A DNA stretch of 64,000 nt, taken from positions 496,001 to 560,000 of the forward strand of contig NZ_NMUL01000012.1 of NCBI RefSeq assembly GCF_002234595.1, given 5' to 3'. Shown here in pieces: positions 8,427-21,214 of the stretch (within the stretch, counting starts at the first letter, position 1; each line of letters starts with the position of its first letter). Below the pieces are notes generated by a model. It made no database searches. It was given only the letters and a program-made list of their open reading frames with translations, and was not told where the DNA came from. The stretch comes from Amycolatopsis vastitatis (GTDB lineage Bacteria > Actinomycetota > Actinomycetes > Mycobacteriales > Pseudonocardiaceae). The position numbers and the translations under genes are program-made.

Positions 8427-8811
8427 GTCCCGGTCCCCTTCCCGCCGTCCGGCCCAGCCCACCGCCGAGCACCATGGCGCCCGGCAGCGCGCTCGCGCCG
8501 AGCAGCAGCAGGGCCCGCCAGTCCTGGATCAGCACCAGGTCACCGCCCGGGCCGAGCAAGCCGACGCCGAACACGACGAGCACCCACACCGCCAGGGGTA
8601 CCCACGAAAGCCCGGGCCGCACCAGCTTGGCCGTCGTCGACACCAGCCACGGCGTGGTGACCGCGCCGACGAGGACCGTCACCGGCACCGGGACCACCCC
8701 GATCCGCAGCGGCAGGAAGAACAGCTCCAGCACGGCCAGCAGCACCGTGTCGAAGACGAGCAGCGCGAGCAGCAGTCCCTGTTCGAGCCTCAGCCGCTCC
8801 TCCACGGTCAC
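8419..8811 (-). CDS. small membrane protein downstream of mshB
   Basis: A 130-residue protein with four predicted membrane helices (for example LLLALLVFDTVLLAVLELFF), no catalytic motif and a glycine/arginine-rich tail. Its GTG start overlaps the mshB stop codon (GTGA), so the two are translationally coupled. Mycobacteria likewise carry a small membrane protein gene after mshB (Rv1171). Its role is unknown; coupling to mshB suggests a link to mycothiol or simple co-regulation. Confidence 0.75.
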   Translation of the reverse strand: MTVEERLRLEQGLLLALLVFDTVLLAVLELFFLPLRIGVVPVPVTVLVGAVTTPWLVSTTAKLVRPGLSWVPLAVWVLVVFGVGLLGPGGDLVLIQDWRALLLLGASALPGAMVLGGGLGRTAGRGPGRG

Positions 8812-9650
8812 AGCCCGCCGAAGAGGTCGTCCGACGCGCCCTCGGCGAGGCCGTGGGCCAGCACGAAGCAGTCCTTCGCCAGGATCGGCTGGGCGATCGC
8901 GTTCGTCAGCGCGAAGTACGGGACGGCTCCGTCGGCCACGGCGAGCTGCGTCGCGTGCGCGCGCAGTGCGGCCAGCTTCGCCGGCAGGTACGCGGCGACG
9001 TCCAGCACCGTCGTGATCTCTTCGTCCGGCGTGGTCGGCAGCTCGTCGTCTTCCGGCACGTCGAACGCCGGGGCGCCGGCCCGCAGCGCGGCCAGCCCGG
9101 CGCGCACCGCGCTCCTCGACGTCACCGTGTGGAACACCCGCTCGACCGACTGCGCCCGCGGCGCCGCGGCCATCGTGATCTCGTGGGCGCGGATGTGGTC
9201 GGGGTGGCCGTAGCCGCCGAACGCGTCGTAGGTGACGACGACCTGGGGCCGGAACTCGTCGAGCAGCTCGGCGAGCTGCCCGGCCTGCTCCTCGGCGGAA
9301 CCGGCGGTGAAGGCACGCGGGTGCGACGCCGACGGCGTGCCCGCCATGCCCGAGTCCCGCCAGCGGCCGGTTCCGCCCAGATAACGGTGCCGCGAGACCC
9401 CCAGCGCGGCGCACGCGGCCCTCAGCTCGGTGACGCGGTATCCGCCCAGCTGGTCGGCGGCGTGCGCCCGCAGTCCCTCCAGTTCGGACAGCCCGGGCAT
9501 GACCTCGCCCTCTTCACCCAGCGTGCACGTCACCACGACCACCTCGGCACCCTCGGCGGCGTATCGTGCGATCGAGGCGCCGGTGGTGATGCTTTCGTCG
9601 TCGGGATGGGCGTGGACGAACAGCAGCCTGCGGGATACCGGGGAGATCAC
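8808..9650 (-). CDS. mshB: mycothiol biosynthesis deacetylase MshB
   Basis: N-acetyl-1-D-myo-inosityl-2-amino-2-deoxy-alpha-D-glucopyranoside deacetylase, 280 residues, second dedicated step of mycothiol synthesis. The LmbE/PIG-L zinc motif AHPDDE lies at about residues 14-19, the third ligand is the histidine of YGHPDH, and the stretches TCTLGEEGEV and YLGGTGRWRDSGM are specific to MshB rather than to the related Mca amidase. GTG 9648-9650 gives the family N-terminus; the frame continues upstream without conserved sequence. It heads a three-gene coupled operon. Confidence 0.94.
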   Translation of the reverse strand: MISPVSRRLLFVHAHPDDESITTGASIARYAAEGAEVVVVTCTLGEEGEVMPGLSELEGLRAHAADQLGGYRVTELRAACAALGVSRHRYLGGTGRWRDSGMAGTPSASHPRAFTAGSAEEQAGQLAELLDEFRPQVVVTYDAFGGYGHPDHIRAHEITMAAAPRAQSVERVFHTVTSRSAVRAGLAALRAGAPAFDVPEDDELPTTPDEEITTVLDVAAYLPAKLAALRAHATQLAVADGAVPYFALTNAIAQPILAKDCFVLAHGLAEGASDDLFGGL

Positions 9651-9762
9651 GGGTTGAGCGTAATTCCCGTGCTCCGACCTTCGTCGGGGACACCCTCGGT
9701 TATCCTCGCGCGAGTCGCGACCGCCGCGTCGTGACCGTCTGTACCCCCACGAAGGGCATCTG

Positions 9763-11544
<1,782 letters not shown>

Positions 11545-11557
11545 GGCTGCTTGACGT

Positions 11558-11594
11558 CGAAAGGCCCGTAACCGAGTGGGGTGCGGGCCTTTCG
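11558..11594. terminator. bidirectional terminator between ATPase gene and dppB copy
   Basis: Eleven-base arms (CGAAAGGCCCG at 11558-11568, complement at 11584-11594) with a 15-base loop. It follows the ATPase stop and works sterically on either strand. Confidence 0.7.
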
Positions 11595-11612
11595 CGTCCC
11601 GGGGCCGATACG

Positions 11613-11690
11613 CCCCAATGTGGCGTTGGTTGCGTCCAACGCACCGAACGCCACATTGGGTGCGTCGGACGCACCGAACGCCACATTGGG
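11613..11690. repeat. direct/inverted intergenic repeat (AACGCCACATTGGG family)
   Basis: Two adjacent 30-bp direct repeats (11631-11660 and 11661-11690) differ at only two positions; each ends in AACGCCACATTGGG. An inverted copy of that end (CCCAATGTGGCGTT) lies at 11614-11627, so the first unit can fold with it. The element sits between convergent genes, suggesting a dispersed intergenic repeat or a secondary terminator. Confidence 0.75.
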
Positions 11691-11706
11691 GCGCATGGGA
11701 GCGGTG

Positions 11707-12723
11707 TCAGCCCACGCGGATGCGGGGGTCCAGGATGCCGTACAGCAGGTCGGCGACGAGGTTCGCGATCACCACGCTCGCCGCGATGACCACCAGCCAG
11801 CCCATCAGGACCTGGGGGTCGTTCTTGTTGACCGCTTCGACCAGAAGCGTGCCCATGCCGTGCCAGTTGAACACCGTCTCCGTGATGATCGCGCCGGTCA
11901 CCGTGGCGCCGAAGTTGACCGAGAACAGCGTCATCACCGGGATCAGCGCGTTGCGGAACGCGTGGCGCCAGATCACGCGGCTGTTCGAGACGCCCTTGGC
12001 GCGCGCTGTGCGGACGTAGTCGGCACCCAGGACCTCCAGCATCGACGCCCGCTGGAACCGGCTGTAGGCGGCGAACGTGATCGCCATGATCGACAGCGTC
12101 GGCAGCAGGAACGCGCCGACGTACTTCGCGAGCGCGTCGCCGACGCCGGTCGCCGACAGGCTCTCCGGGCTCGTCGTGCGCAGCCACGGGTCGCCGAGGA
12201 CGTCCGAAAGGCCCAGTTCGCGGACCCAGATGTTGGCGCGGATCGCGTAGCCCTTGAGGACGATCGCGACGCAGAAGATGGGCATCGAGAACATCAGGAA
12301 CGCCAGCGTCGTCGCCAGGTAGTCCCAGATCGAGTACTGCTTGACGGCGGCGAGGACACCCACCAGCACGCCGAAGACCAGCGCCAGCACGGACGCCGCG
12401 AGCACCAGCTCCAGCGTCACCGTGAACGCGGCCATCACCTTCGGCTGGACCGGGGCGAACGCGTTGCCCTGCGCGATGGAGGTGCCCCAGTCGCCGGTCA
12501 GGAAGTGCCCGAGCCAGGTGAAGTAGCGTCCGACGATGCTCTGGTCGAGCCCGAGCTTGTGCTCGGTCTCGGCGATCGCCTGCAGGCTGACCCCCGGCTT
12601 GCCCCGCAGCTCGCCGAGCGGGTCGCCGGTGTTGGCCACCATGACGAAGCACAGGAACGTGCCGATCAGCAGGACCGGGATGGAGATCACCAGCCGCCGG
12701 AGCACGTACAGCACAAGATTCAT
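11707..12723 (-). CDS. oligopeptide ABC transporter permease, second DppB copy
   Basis: A 338-residue inner-membrane permease of the DppB/OppB type: N-terminal helix, long extracytoplasmic loop, five further helices, and the EAA-like loop around RTARAKGVSNSRVIWRHAFR that contacts the ATPase. By eye it is about three quarters identical, and exactly equal in length, to the protein encoded at 13730-14746, so it is a duplication within the operon. A strong terminator separates it from dppC, hence it may be expressed less than, or separately from, the first copy. Confidence 0.9.
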   Translation of the reverse strand: MNLVLYVLRRLVISIPVLLIGTFLCFVMVANTGDPLGELRGKPGVSLQAIAETEHKLGLDQSIVGRYFTWLGHFLTGDWGTSIAQGNAFAPVQPKVMAAFTVTLELVLAASVLALVFGVLVGVLAAVKQYSIWDYLATTLAFLMFSMPIFCVAIVLKGYAIRANIWVRELGLSDVLGDPWLRTTSPESLSATGVGDALAKYVGAFLLPTLSIMAITFAAYSRFQRASMLEVLGADYVRTARAKGVSNSRVIWRHAFRNALIPVMTLFSVNFGATVTGAIITETVFNWHGMGTLLVEAVNKNDPQVLMGWLVVIAASVVIANLVADLLYGILDPRIRVG

Positions 12724-12764
12724 CCGAAACCCCCAGATCCGGCGATTCTCGCGGCGAGAACGAG

Positions 12765-12797
12765 CGCGGGGGTGACCGGAACCCGGTCACCCCCGCG
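12765..12797 (-). terminator. terminator between dppC and second dppB
   Basis: Perfect 15-bp arms (CGCGGGGGTGACCGG at 12765-12779, complement at 12783-12797) with a 3-base loop, immediately after the dppC stop on the minus strand. Confidence 0.7.
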
Positions 12798-12804
12798 TCG
12801 TGCG

Positions 12805-13737
12805 TCAGGCCTTCATTCTCCGCTGGCGCGGGTCGAAGGCGTCGCGAAGACCGTCACCGATGAAGTTGATCGTCAGTGAAATCAGCACGAGCACGACGAA
12901 CGGCCCGAAGAACAGCGCCGGCCGCGTCTGCAGCTGGGCGTAGTTCTCCAGGATGACGCGGCCGAGCGAAGTGTCCGGCAGCTGGACACCCAGGCCGATG
13001 AACGACAGCGCGGCTTCCGCCAGCACGGCCTGCGCGACCGCGAGGGTCGCGTTGACCGTGATGCTGCCGACCATGTTCGGCACCAGGTGCTTGAAGATGA
13101 TCCGGAACGTCCCGGCGCCCGACGCGCGGGCGGCGTCGACGAACTCGCGCTGGGACAGCGACATCGCCTCGGCGCGGGTGATCCGGGCGATCTGCATCCA
13201 GCCGAACGCCGCCAGCACCAGCGCGACGATGTACCAGGAACCGCCGCCGAACACCTTGGCGAGGATGGCCGCCGCGGCGATCTGCGGGATGATCAGGAAC
13301 AGGTCCGTCACTCGCGAGATCGCCGAGTCGGAGAACCCGCGCAGGTAGCCGGCGATCGCGCCGAACACGACACCGACCACGGTCGAGAGGACCGACACCG
13401 TGAGCGCGATCAACAGCGAGTACTGCGTACCGCGCAGCACCTGCGACACCATGTCCTTGCCGACCTGCGTCGTCCCGAGCGGGAAATCACCGTTGGGCTT
13501 GGCGAACGACGGGAACGAGCTGTCCTGGTAGCTGTGCTTCCAGAAGATCGGCAGCAGGATGCTGATCAGCACGATCAGCAGCAGCACCGCCGTCGACACC
13601 ATCGCCAGCTTGTGGTGCAGGAACTTCCGCAGGACCAGCTTGCCCTGGCTCCGCGGTTCCGGCAGTGCCTCCGGCGGCAGCGTGCCGTCGGCGGTTTCGG
13701 TCTCGCTCGCCGCGATAAGAGAGTTCAAGTCAGCCAA
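12805..13737 (-). CDS. oligopeptide ABC transporter permease DppC
   Basis: A 310-residue permease of the DppC/OppC type with an N-terminal cytoplasmic segment, an N-terminal OppC helix (LAMVSTAVLLLIVLISILLP) and five C-terminal helices. The ATPase-contact loop is visible around FVDAARASGAGTFRIIFKHL. TTG at 13735-13737 is taken as start because GAGGA stands six bases before it; it overlaps the dppB stop by 8 nt, so the pair is coupled. It forms the membrane heterodimer with DppB. Confidence 0.9.
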   Translation of the reverse strand: MADLNSLIAASETETADGTLPPEALPEPRSQGKLVLRKFLHHKLAMVSTAVLLLIVLISILLPIFWKHSYQDSSFPSFAKPNGDFPLGTTQVGKDMVSQVLRGTQYSLLIALTVSVLSTVVGVVFGAIAGYLRGFSDSAISRVTDLFLIIPQIAAAAILAKVFGGGSWYIVALVLAAFGWMQIARITRAEAMSLSQREFVDAARASGAGTFRIIFKHLVPNMVGSITVNATLAVAQAVLAEAALSFIGLGVQLPDTSLGRVILENYAQLQTRPALFFGPFVVLVLISLTINFIGDGLRDAFDPRQRRMKA

Positions 13738-14746
13738 CGCGAATCCTCGGGTCCAGGATGCCGTACATCAGGTCGGCGATCAGGTTGGCGACGATGACAC
13801 TGGTGGCGATCACCACGAGCCAACCCATCATCACCTGAGTGTCGTTCTTCGTGACGGCTTCCACCAGCAATGTGCCCATACCGTGCCAGTTGAACACCGT
13901 CTCGGTGATGATCGCGCCGGCCAGGACCGAGCCGAAGTTCACCGAGAACAGCGTCGTCACGGGGATCAGGGCGTTGCGGAACGCGTGCCGGAAGATGACC
14001 CGGCCGTTCGCGAGGCCCTTGGCCCGCGCGGTGCGCACGTAGTCCGAGTTCATCACCTCGAGCATCGAAGCGCGCTGGAACCGGCTGTACGCGGCGAAAC
14101 TGATCGCCATGATCGACAGGGTCGGCAGCAGGTACGCGCCGATCGTGCTGGTGATGAAGTCGCCGACGCCGTCGGTCTTCAGCTGCTCCGGGCTGGTCGT
14201 GCGCAGCCACGGGTTGCCGAGGACGTCCTGCAGACCGAGGTCGCGGACCCAGCCGTTGACCTCGATCGCGTAGTTCTTCAGCACGATCGCGACGCAGAAG
14301 ATCGGCATCGAGAAGAGCAGGAAGGCGAGGGTGGTCGCCAGGTAGTCGATGATCGAGTACTGCTTCACGGCGGCCAGCACGCCGACGATGATCCCGATGA
14401 TCAGCGCGAGGATCTCGGCCCCGACGACCAGCTTGAGGGTGACGCCGAAGGCGGCCAGCACCTTGGGGGCGACCGGCGCGAGGGCGTTGCCCTGCGCGAT
14501 GGAGGTGCCCCAGTCGCCGGACAGGAAGTGCCCGAGCCAGCTGAAGTAGCGGGGCACGATGCCCTGGTCGAGGCCCAGCTTGGCGGCCGTGGCGGCCAGC
14601 GCGTCCTTGCTGATGGTGGGGTTCTGCCGCAGCTCGCCCAGCGGGTCACCGGTGCCGGCGACCATGACGAAACACAAGAAAGTCCCGACCAGCAGGACGG
14701 GAATCGAAATCGCCAGACGGCGAAGGATGTAGATCACCAGGTTCAA
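13730..14746 (-). CDS. oligopeptide ABC transporter permease DppB (first copy)
   Basis: A 338-residue DppB-type permease and partner of the downstream DppC. TTG at 14744-14746 is chosen as start: it yields MNLVIYILRRL, aligned with the second copy, and has AGGAG at the right distance, whereas the in-frame ATG 15 bases upstream would place that ribosome site inside the gene. The loop RTARAKGLANGRVIFRHAFR contacts the ATPase. It is coupled to dppC. Confidence 0.9.
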   Translation of the reverse strand: MNLVIYILRRLAISIPVLLVGTFLCFVMVAGTGDPLGELRQNPTISKDALAATAAKLGLDQGIVPRYFSWLGHFLSGDWGTSIAQGNALAPVAPKVLAAFGVTLKLVVGAEILALIIGIIVGVLAAVKQYSIIDYLATTLAFLLFSMPIFCVAIVLKNYAIEVNGWVRDLGLQDVLGNPWLRTTSPEQLKTDGVGDFITSTIGAYLLPTLSIMAISFAAYSRFQRASMLEVMNSDYVRTARAKGLANGRVIFRHAFRNALIPVTTLFSVNFGSVLAGAIITETVFNWHGMGTLLVEAVTKNDTQVMMGWLVVIATSVIVANLIADLMYGILDPRIRVG

Positions 14747-14849
14747 CGAACTGCTCCTCATCCGGGCCTGGTCGTCAGAAGTGCGCTGGACCGCTACCCG
14801 GTTGTCTACCGTAGTGGCGGTAACCCTACGGTCAACAGCTACTTCCGGC

Positions 14850-14888
14850 GGGTACCGGGGCCCGGCTCGTGGCCGGACCCCGGGTACC
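14850..14888 (-). terminator. imperfect hairpin between dppA and dppB
   Basis: An inverted repeat with one bulge (GGGTACCGGGGCCCGG pairing across a short loop with CCGGACCCCGGGTACCC) sits in the 187-base gap between the binding-protein stop and dppB. Attenuating hairpins after binding-protein genes commonly keep the binding protein in excess. Confidence 0.45.
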
Positions 14889-14933
14889 CCCCAGGTCATC
14901 TGGAGCGAGGGGAAAGAAGAGGCGGGACGAGCC

Positions 14934-16748
14934 CTACTTCTTCGGCTCCCACTCGCCGGCGGACCACAGGACACCGTCGTACGACTGCATGTACACGCGG
15001 TCGATGCCCTTGAACGCCCACATGCTCGGCGTCTGGAACAGCGGCAGGGTCGCGTACTGGTCCGCGATCGCCTTGTCGACGTCCTGGTAGGCCTTGGTCT
15101 TCACGGCCTCGTCGGTCGCCTTGATCGCGATGTCGTAGTTCTTGTCGATGCCTTCTGGGTCGCACAGGCCCTGGTAGTTCTGGTCGCCACCGTTGGCCTT
15201 GCAAACGTAGATGGAGCGCGACTCGGCCTTGGCGGGCGAAGCGGACCAACCGAAGAGCGCGATGTCGTAGTCACCGGTCGAGACGCGGCCACCCTTGAGG
15301 AAGTTGGCGTCGGTCTCGTCCTTGACCTCGATGCCCGCCGCCTTCGCCTGCGAGATGATGATCTCGACGGTCTGGCTGCGACGCGCGTTCTGGTTGTGCG
15401 TGATCTTGAACGAAGCGCGCTGGCCGCCCTTGGCGAAGATGCCGTCGCCACCCTTGACCCAGCCGGCGTCGGACAGGGTCTTGGCCGCCGCGTCGGCGCC
15501 CAGACCCGCCTTGCTGCTGTACAGGTCGGTGTAGCCTTCCTCGCCCTGGTAGAACTCGACCGAGTTCAGGGGCTCGGCGTCGGCCTGGACTTCCTTGAGC
15601 AGCTTGTCGGTGATCTCCTTGCGGTTGACCGCCTCGAAGAACGCCTTGCGCAGGTCCTTGTCCTTGAACATGCGGGTGAAGTTCAGGTCGAGGTGCTCGT
15701 AGGTCAGCTGCGGGGCCGAACCGTAGACCACACCCTGCGCCGCGAGGCCCTTCATCGTCTGGGCCGCGGTGGCGTCCGGCTGGGTCGACGCCGCGACGTC
15801 GATCTCACCGTTCTGCAGCGCGGTGGCCATGGCCTTGGTGTCTTCCATGGCCTTGACGACGATCTTCGACGGGCCGCCCTTGCCGCCCGACCAGTTCGCG
15901 TTCTTCTCGAGGGTGACGGCCTTCTGGTTGGCGTCGAACGCGGTGATCTTGTAGGGACCCGACGACGGCATGATCGACGCGTCGAAGCCCTTCCACTTGT
16001 CCGTCCAGAAGTCACCGGCCGCCTTGAGCTGCGCCGGGTCACCGGTCGGAGCCAGCTTGGTGATGTCCGCGATGCCGGTCTTGGCCTCGAGGACGTGCGC
16101 CGGCATGATCGCGACGCCGTTGAACAGACCCTTGTAGTCGAGGTACGGAGCGCTGTAGTCCGTCTCGAACGTCAGGTTGTCCTTGCAGGTCGCGGTCTTG
16201 ATCTGGGCGTACCCGGTGGTCGAAGCCGAGTTGAACGGCGTCTTGCCGTCCGGGCCCTTGGCCAGGCCGCTCTGGGACAGCCACGCCAGGTACAGATCCT
16301 TGCAGTCGTACGGCTGACCGTCCGACCACTTGAGGTTCGGCTTGAGCTTGTACGTGACGACCTGGGGGTCCTTCGACGTGATGGCCGCCGAGTCGAACAC
16401 GTCCCCGTTCAGCACCTGCTTGTTGTTGCCGTCGAGCTTGAAGGCACCGGAGAGCACGGCGTTGACGATGTAGTTGTTGTAGGAGCTGTTGGTGTCCGGC
16501 GTCTGGTTGTTGTACGCCGAGTACCCGTCGTCGATACCGATCGTGACCGTCGCGTTGTACCCCGGGGTGTCCGCGAGCTTGAACACGTCGCCTTGCTCGG
16601 CCTTGCCGACAGCCATCGCCTTGACGTCGGTCGACGATCCGTTCTGGTCGGTGCTGCCCGAACCCGAATCGCCGCCGCTGCAGGCGCTCAGCAACAGCGA
16701 AGCGCCGGCGACGAGCGACAAAGCGGAGACTGCTTTGGATCTCCTCAT
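14934..16748 (-). CDS. oligopeptide ABC transporter substrate-binding lipoprotein (DppA/OppA family)
   Basis: A 604-residue SBP_bac_5 lipoprotein. The signal peptide ends in LLLSAC, with the lipidated cysteine at residue 23, followed by a Gly/Ser/Asp-rich linker. Family landmarks include KPNLKWSDGQPYDCKDL and QPDATAAQTMKGL. The ATG at 16746-16748 has GGAGG nine bases upstream. It lies just ahead of the two permease genes it feeds. Peptide size and specificity are not readable. Confidence 0.9.
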   Translation of the reverse strand: MRRSKAVSALSLVAGASLLLSACSGGDSGSGSTDQNGSSTDVKAMAVGKAEQGDVFKLADTPGYNATVTIGIDDGYSAYNNQTPDTNSSYNNYIVNAVLSGAFKLDGNNKQVLNGDVFDSAAITSKDPQVVTYKLKPNLKWSDGQPYDCKDLYLAWLSQSGLAKGPDGKTPFNSASTTGYAQIKTATCKDNLTFETDYSAPYLDYKGLFNGVAIMPAHVLEAKTGIADITKLAPTGDPAQLKAAGDFWTDKWKGFDASIMPSSGPYKITAFDANQKAVTLEKNANWSGGKGGPSKIVVKAMEDTKAMATALQNGEIDVAASTQPDATAAQTMKGLAAQGVVYGSAPQLTYEHLDLNFTRMFKDKDLRKAFFEAVNRKEITDKLLKEVQADAEPLNSVEFYQGEEGYTDLYSSKAGLGADAAAKTLSDAGWVKGGDGIFAKGGQRASFKITHNQNARRSQTVEIIISQAKAAGIEVKDETDANFLKGGRVSTGDYDIALFGWSASPAKAESRSIYVCKANGGDQNYQGLCDPEGIDKNYDIAIKATDEAVKTKAYQDVDKAIADQYATLPLFQTPSMWAFKGIDRVYMQSYDGVLWSAGEWEPKK

Positions 16749-16823
16749 GAAGTGTGCCCTCCTAGCACTGAGCCCTTGAATATCGGGACAAGGGCCCACA
16801 CCGCTCCGGTTTGGATGGGCCGG

Positions 16824-16851
16824 AGCCTACGACACGCCAAGCGACACTCAA
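16824..16851 (-). promoter_or_regulatory. candidate promoter of the dpp operon
   Basis: On the minus strand TTGAGT (16846-16851) is followed after 16 bases by TAGGCT (16824-16829), about 75 bases before the dppA start. The rest of the 290-base gap between dppA and lpqW shows nothing else I can name. Confidence 0.45.
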
Positions 16852-17038
16852 CTGGCGCACTGCGGGAGCACGCTAGAAAGGAAAAGCACCGACAGTCACC
16901 AGTTCAGGGTCGATCGTGACCAAAGGGTGACATCCAGTCGACATCCAGAAATACGACGGTTACCTCATGGATTCACAAGCTCCCACTCGAACGCGTTGGT
17001 GAAGATCACCCGGTAGTACTGAATGCGTAGCCAAGCGA

Positions 17039-18775
17039 TTACTTGGGGCCGCGTGTCCAGTTCACCGCGGACCCGAACGGGCCCACCATCGGGGGGCCCG
17101 GCGTGACGCCCGAGATGCCCGATCCGATCGCCAGGGTGTCAGCCAATTGGAACAACGGGATTACCACGTTCTGACGCCAAAGTTCAGGCTCAAGAGTGGT
17201 GAGCGCTTCGGCGATCGGCGTCGATCCGGACAGCGCCGCGTCGATCGACGGCTGGAGCGACGGGTCGCAGAGCCCGGCGGAATTGCCCGGAACGATCGGC
17301 TTGGTCTTGTCCGTTCCCGAGGCGGTCTGCTCCGGGCGGCAGCCGAAGGTCGACGCAAGCACCGACGCCGTGTCGCCGCCGACCGCCTGCGGGACGACGG
17401 CGATGTCGATCCCGACGTTGCCCGCCGCGTCGCCGGACGGCTGCTGGACCCCGTCGACGACCGGCATCGCCAGCAGGCCGCTGAACAGGTCGCGCGGCGG
17501 CGGGGTGATCGCGTTGACTTCGACGCCCTGCGCGACGAGCTCGGCGCTGAGCTCCTTGGCGATCGTCGCGTACGGCTCCTGGGCGGCCGGCGAGGCGATG
17601 ACCAGCGAAAGGGCCTTGCCGTTCTTGCGCCAGGTGCCCGCGGTCTTGACGTAGCCGGCCGCCTTCAGCGACTCTTCGGCCTTCGCGACGTCGGGCGCGG
17701 TGGGCGGGCCGGGCGGGATGGTCGCCGCGTACCCGGCCTCCGACGGCGCCTTCACCTGGGCGTCGGCGTGGAGCGTCGACGACGGGCCGCCGTTGACGCC
17801 TTCGGCGACCAGCTTGCCGCGGTCGATCAGCGCGGCGACGCCGGCCCGGACCTGGCTGTCCCGCAGCGTGGCGCTGACCGGGCGCAGCAGCACGCCGGCC
17901 ATCACCGGCCGGGCCACGGTGTGCAGCTTCACGGCCGGGCCGAGGTCGCCGAGCCGCTTGAGCTCATCGCCGGTCGTCCTGGCCAGCGCGAACTGGTCGT
18001 TGCCGCTCTGCAGCGCGGGCAGCAGGGTGGTCTGGTCCGCGCGGCGCAGGACGACCCGGTCGATCGCCGCGGGCTTCTCCCAGTAGCGCTCGTTGCGCTC
18101 GAGGATGACCTCGCCGCGGGCGGTGTCGATGCTCTTGATCGAGAACGGACCGGCGACGGCGGGGAAGTTCGAGGCGAGCGCGCCCCGCCAGCCGTCGGGC
18201 GCGTCCTTGAGCAGGTGGGCGGGCAGCAGGTCCGAGAACAGCGTCCGCCAGCCGGGGTACGGCTTGGCGAAGGTGACCTCGACGCGCTTGCCGCCTTCGC
18301 GGGACTGCAGGTCGGTGATCTGCCGGTACCCGGCGGGCTCGATCACGCCGGGCTGGTCGCGCATCTGGGTGCGCAGGTAGTCGAAGTCCTCGGCCGCGAT
18401 GGGCGCGCCGTCGGACCAGGAGGCGTCGGCGCGGATGTCGTAGGCGACCACGAACGGCTGCTGCGAGATCACCTGCGCGGCCTTCATCAGGTTCTTGTCG
18501 AGCTGGGTGCTGCCGTCGTCCTTCTGGCGGAACACCGAGGGCAGCAGCAGCTGCGACAGCGCCGAGGTCGCCTGGGACGAGTCCGCGAGGTTGTGCGGGT
18601 TGTACCCGCCGAGCACGTCGTCGACGCCGACGACGATCTGCGACGGCGTCTTCCCGGTGGTGGACACGGGCGCGACCGACGAGGAGACGACCGGGGGCGG
18701 CGGGGTGTTGGAGCAGGCGGCGAGCAGCACGGCCGCGAGTGCCAGTACCGGCACCGCCTTGCGATTCACTCGCAC
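17039..18775 (-). CDS. lpqW: LpqW-like substrate-binding-family lipoprotein
   Basis: A 578-residue lipoprotein (lipobox LLAAC, cysteine 21) of the SBP_bac_5 fold. Its position directly downstream of typA and upstream of mshB matches mycobacterial lpqW, and the mature start SQIVVGVDDVLGGYNPHNLA is typical of that group. Mycobacterial LpqW is not a transporter component: it acts where mannolipid synthesis branches between polar phosphatidylinositol mannosides and lipomannan. GTG at 18773-18775 is the start, with GGAGGA seven bases before it. A peptide-binding role beside the dpp system is the alternative, but sequence and synteny favour LpqW. Confidence 0.8.
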   Translation of the reverse strand: MRVNRKAVPVLALAAVLLAACSNTPPPPVVSSSVAPVSTTGKTPSQIVVGVDDVLGGYNPHNLADSSQATSALSQLLLPSVFRQKDDGSTQLDKNLMKAAQVISQQPFVVAYDIRADASWSDGAPIAAEDFDYLRTQMRDQPGVIEPAGYRQITDLQSREGGKRVEVTFAKPYPGWRTLFSDLLPAHLLKDAPDGWRGALASNFPAVAGPFSIKSIDTARGEVILERNERYWEKPAAIDRVVLRRADQTTLLPALQSGNDQFALARTTGDELKRLGDLGPAVKLHTVARPVMAGVLLRPVSATLRDSQVRAGVAALIDRGKLVAEGVNGGPSSTLHADAQVKAPSEAGYAATIPPGPPTAPDVAKAEESLKAAGYVKTAGTWRKNGKALSLVIASPAAQEPYATIAKELSAELVAQGVEVNAITPPPRDLFSGLLAMPVVDGVQQPSGDAAGNVGIDIAVVPQAVGGDTASVLASTFGCRPEQTASGTDKTKPIVPGNSAGLCDPSLQPSIDAALSGSTPIAEALTTLEPELWRQNVVIPLFQLADTLAIGSGISGVTPGPPMVGPFGSAVNWTRGPK

Positions 18776-19102
18776 GCCCAGTTCCTCCCAGATTCCACCG
18801 ATCGGGGCAGCCATGCTCCCACGACCGCCCTCGCCGCCGGAACCGAGATTCCCATACCCGGATCACCCGGGCCCGGCCCCCCGTGGTGCCGCTATGGGGA
18901 AGGACGCGCGGACCACCGTCCGGGTTCCCGGACTGTTCCGGAACGGCGGAACGAACACGGGCCGGACACGAGAAAGGTTCACATCGGTGGTGAGCACCAG
19001 GCGCCGTGGCCGTCGGAGCCCCTATAAAGATATAAGGAGAAGAACAGCGGAATTCGTGACGCCGGGTTCGGTGTCACTCTACCCAGCGTGGCGAACCGGA
19101 AA
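18776..19102. other. 327-base spacer between typA and lpqW
   Basis: No gene is evident. The only AT-rich patch of the area, TATAAAGATATAAGGAG at 19023-19039, reads on the minus strand with several TATA-like hexamers and may contain the lpqW promoter, leaving a leader of about 240 nt. I see no recognisable RNA element. Confidence 0.35.
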
Positions 19103-19143
19103 CGAAAGAGCCTCCCGGCGGAAGACACCGGGAGGCTCTTTCG
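19103..19143 (-). terminator. typA terminator
   Basis: Perfect 16-bp arms (CGAAAGAGCCTCCCGG at 19103-19118, complement at 19128-19143) with a 9-base loop, just after the typA stop. Confidence 0.8.
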
Positions 19144-19157
19144 GGTTTCGGGAAAGG

Positions 19158-21083
<1,926 letters not shown>

Positions 21084-21214
21084 GCGAGAACTCCTGAACT
21101 TCAAGGGTTGGATGGCCGCGTCAGCCCGTCAGGGGTCTCGTGACCGGCTCTGGTCACACGCGGACCTCACCAAGGATACCTGGCGCCCCCATGTGAGCAG
21201 TCCCACGCCCCCAG

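Noticed and set aside
14759..14761. ATG start of the first dppB
   Set aside because: It would place the AGGAG ribosome site inside the gene and add five residues missing from the second copy; TTG 14744-14746 fits both.
13559..15013. 484-codon plus-strand frame opposite the dpp permeases
   Set aside because: Asp/Arg/His-rich antisense shadow; the permeases on the other strand align with each other over their full length.
17039..18775. Second oligopeptide-binding protein of the dpp system
   Set aside because: The SBP_bac_5 fold fits, but the position after typA and the N-terminal sequence point to LpqW, which acts in mannolipid synthesis.
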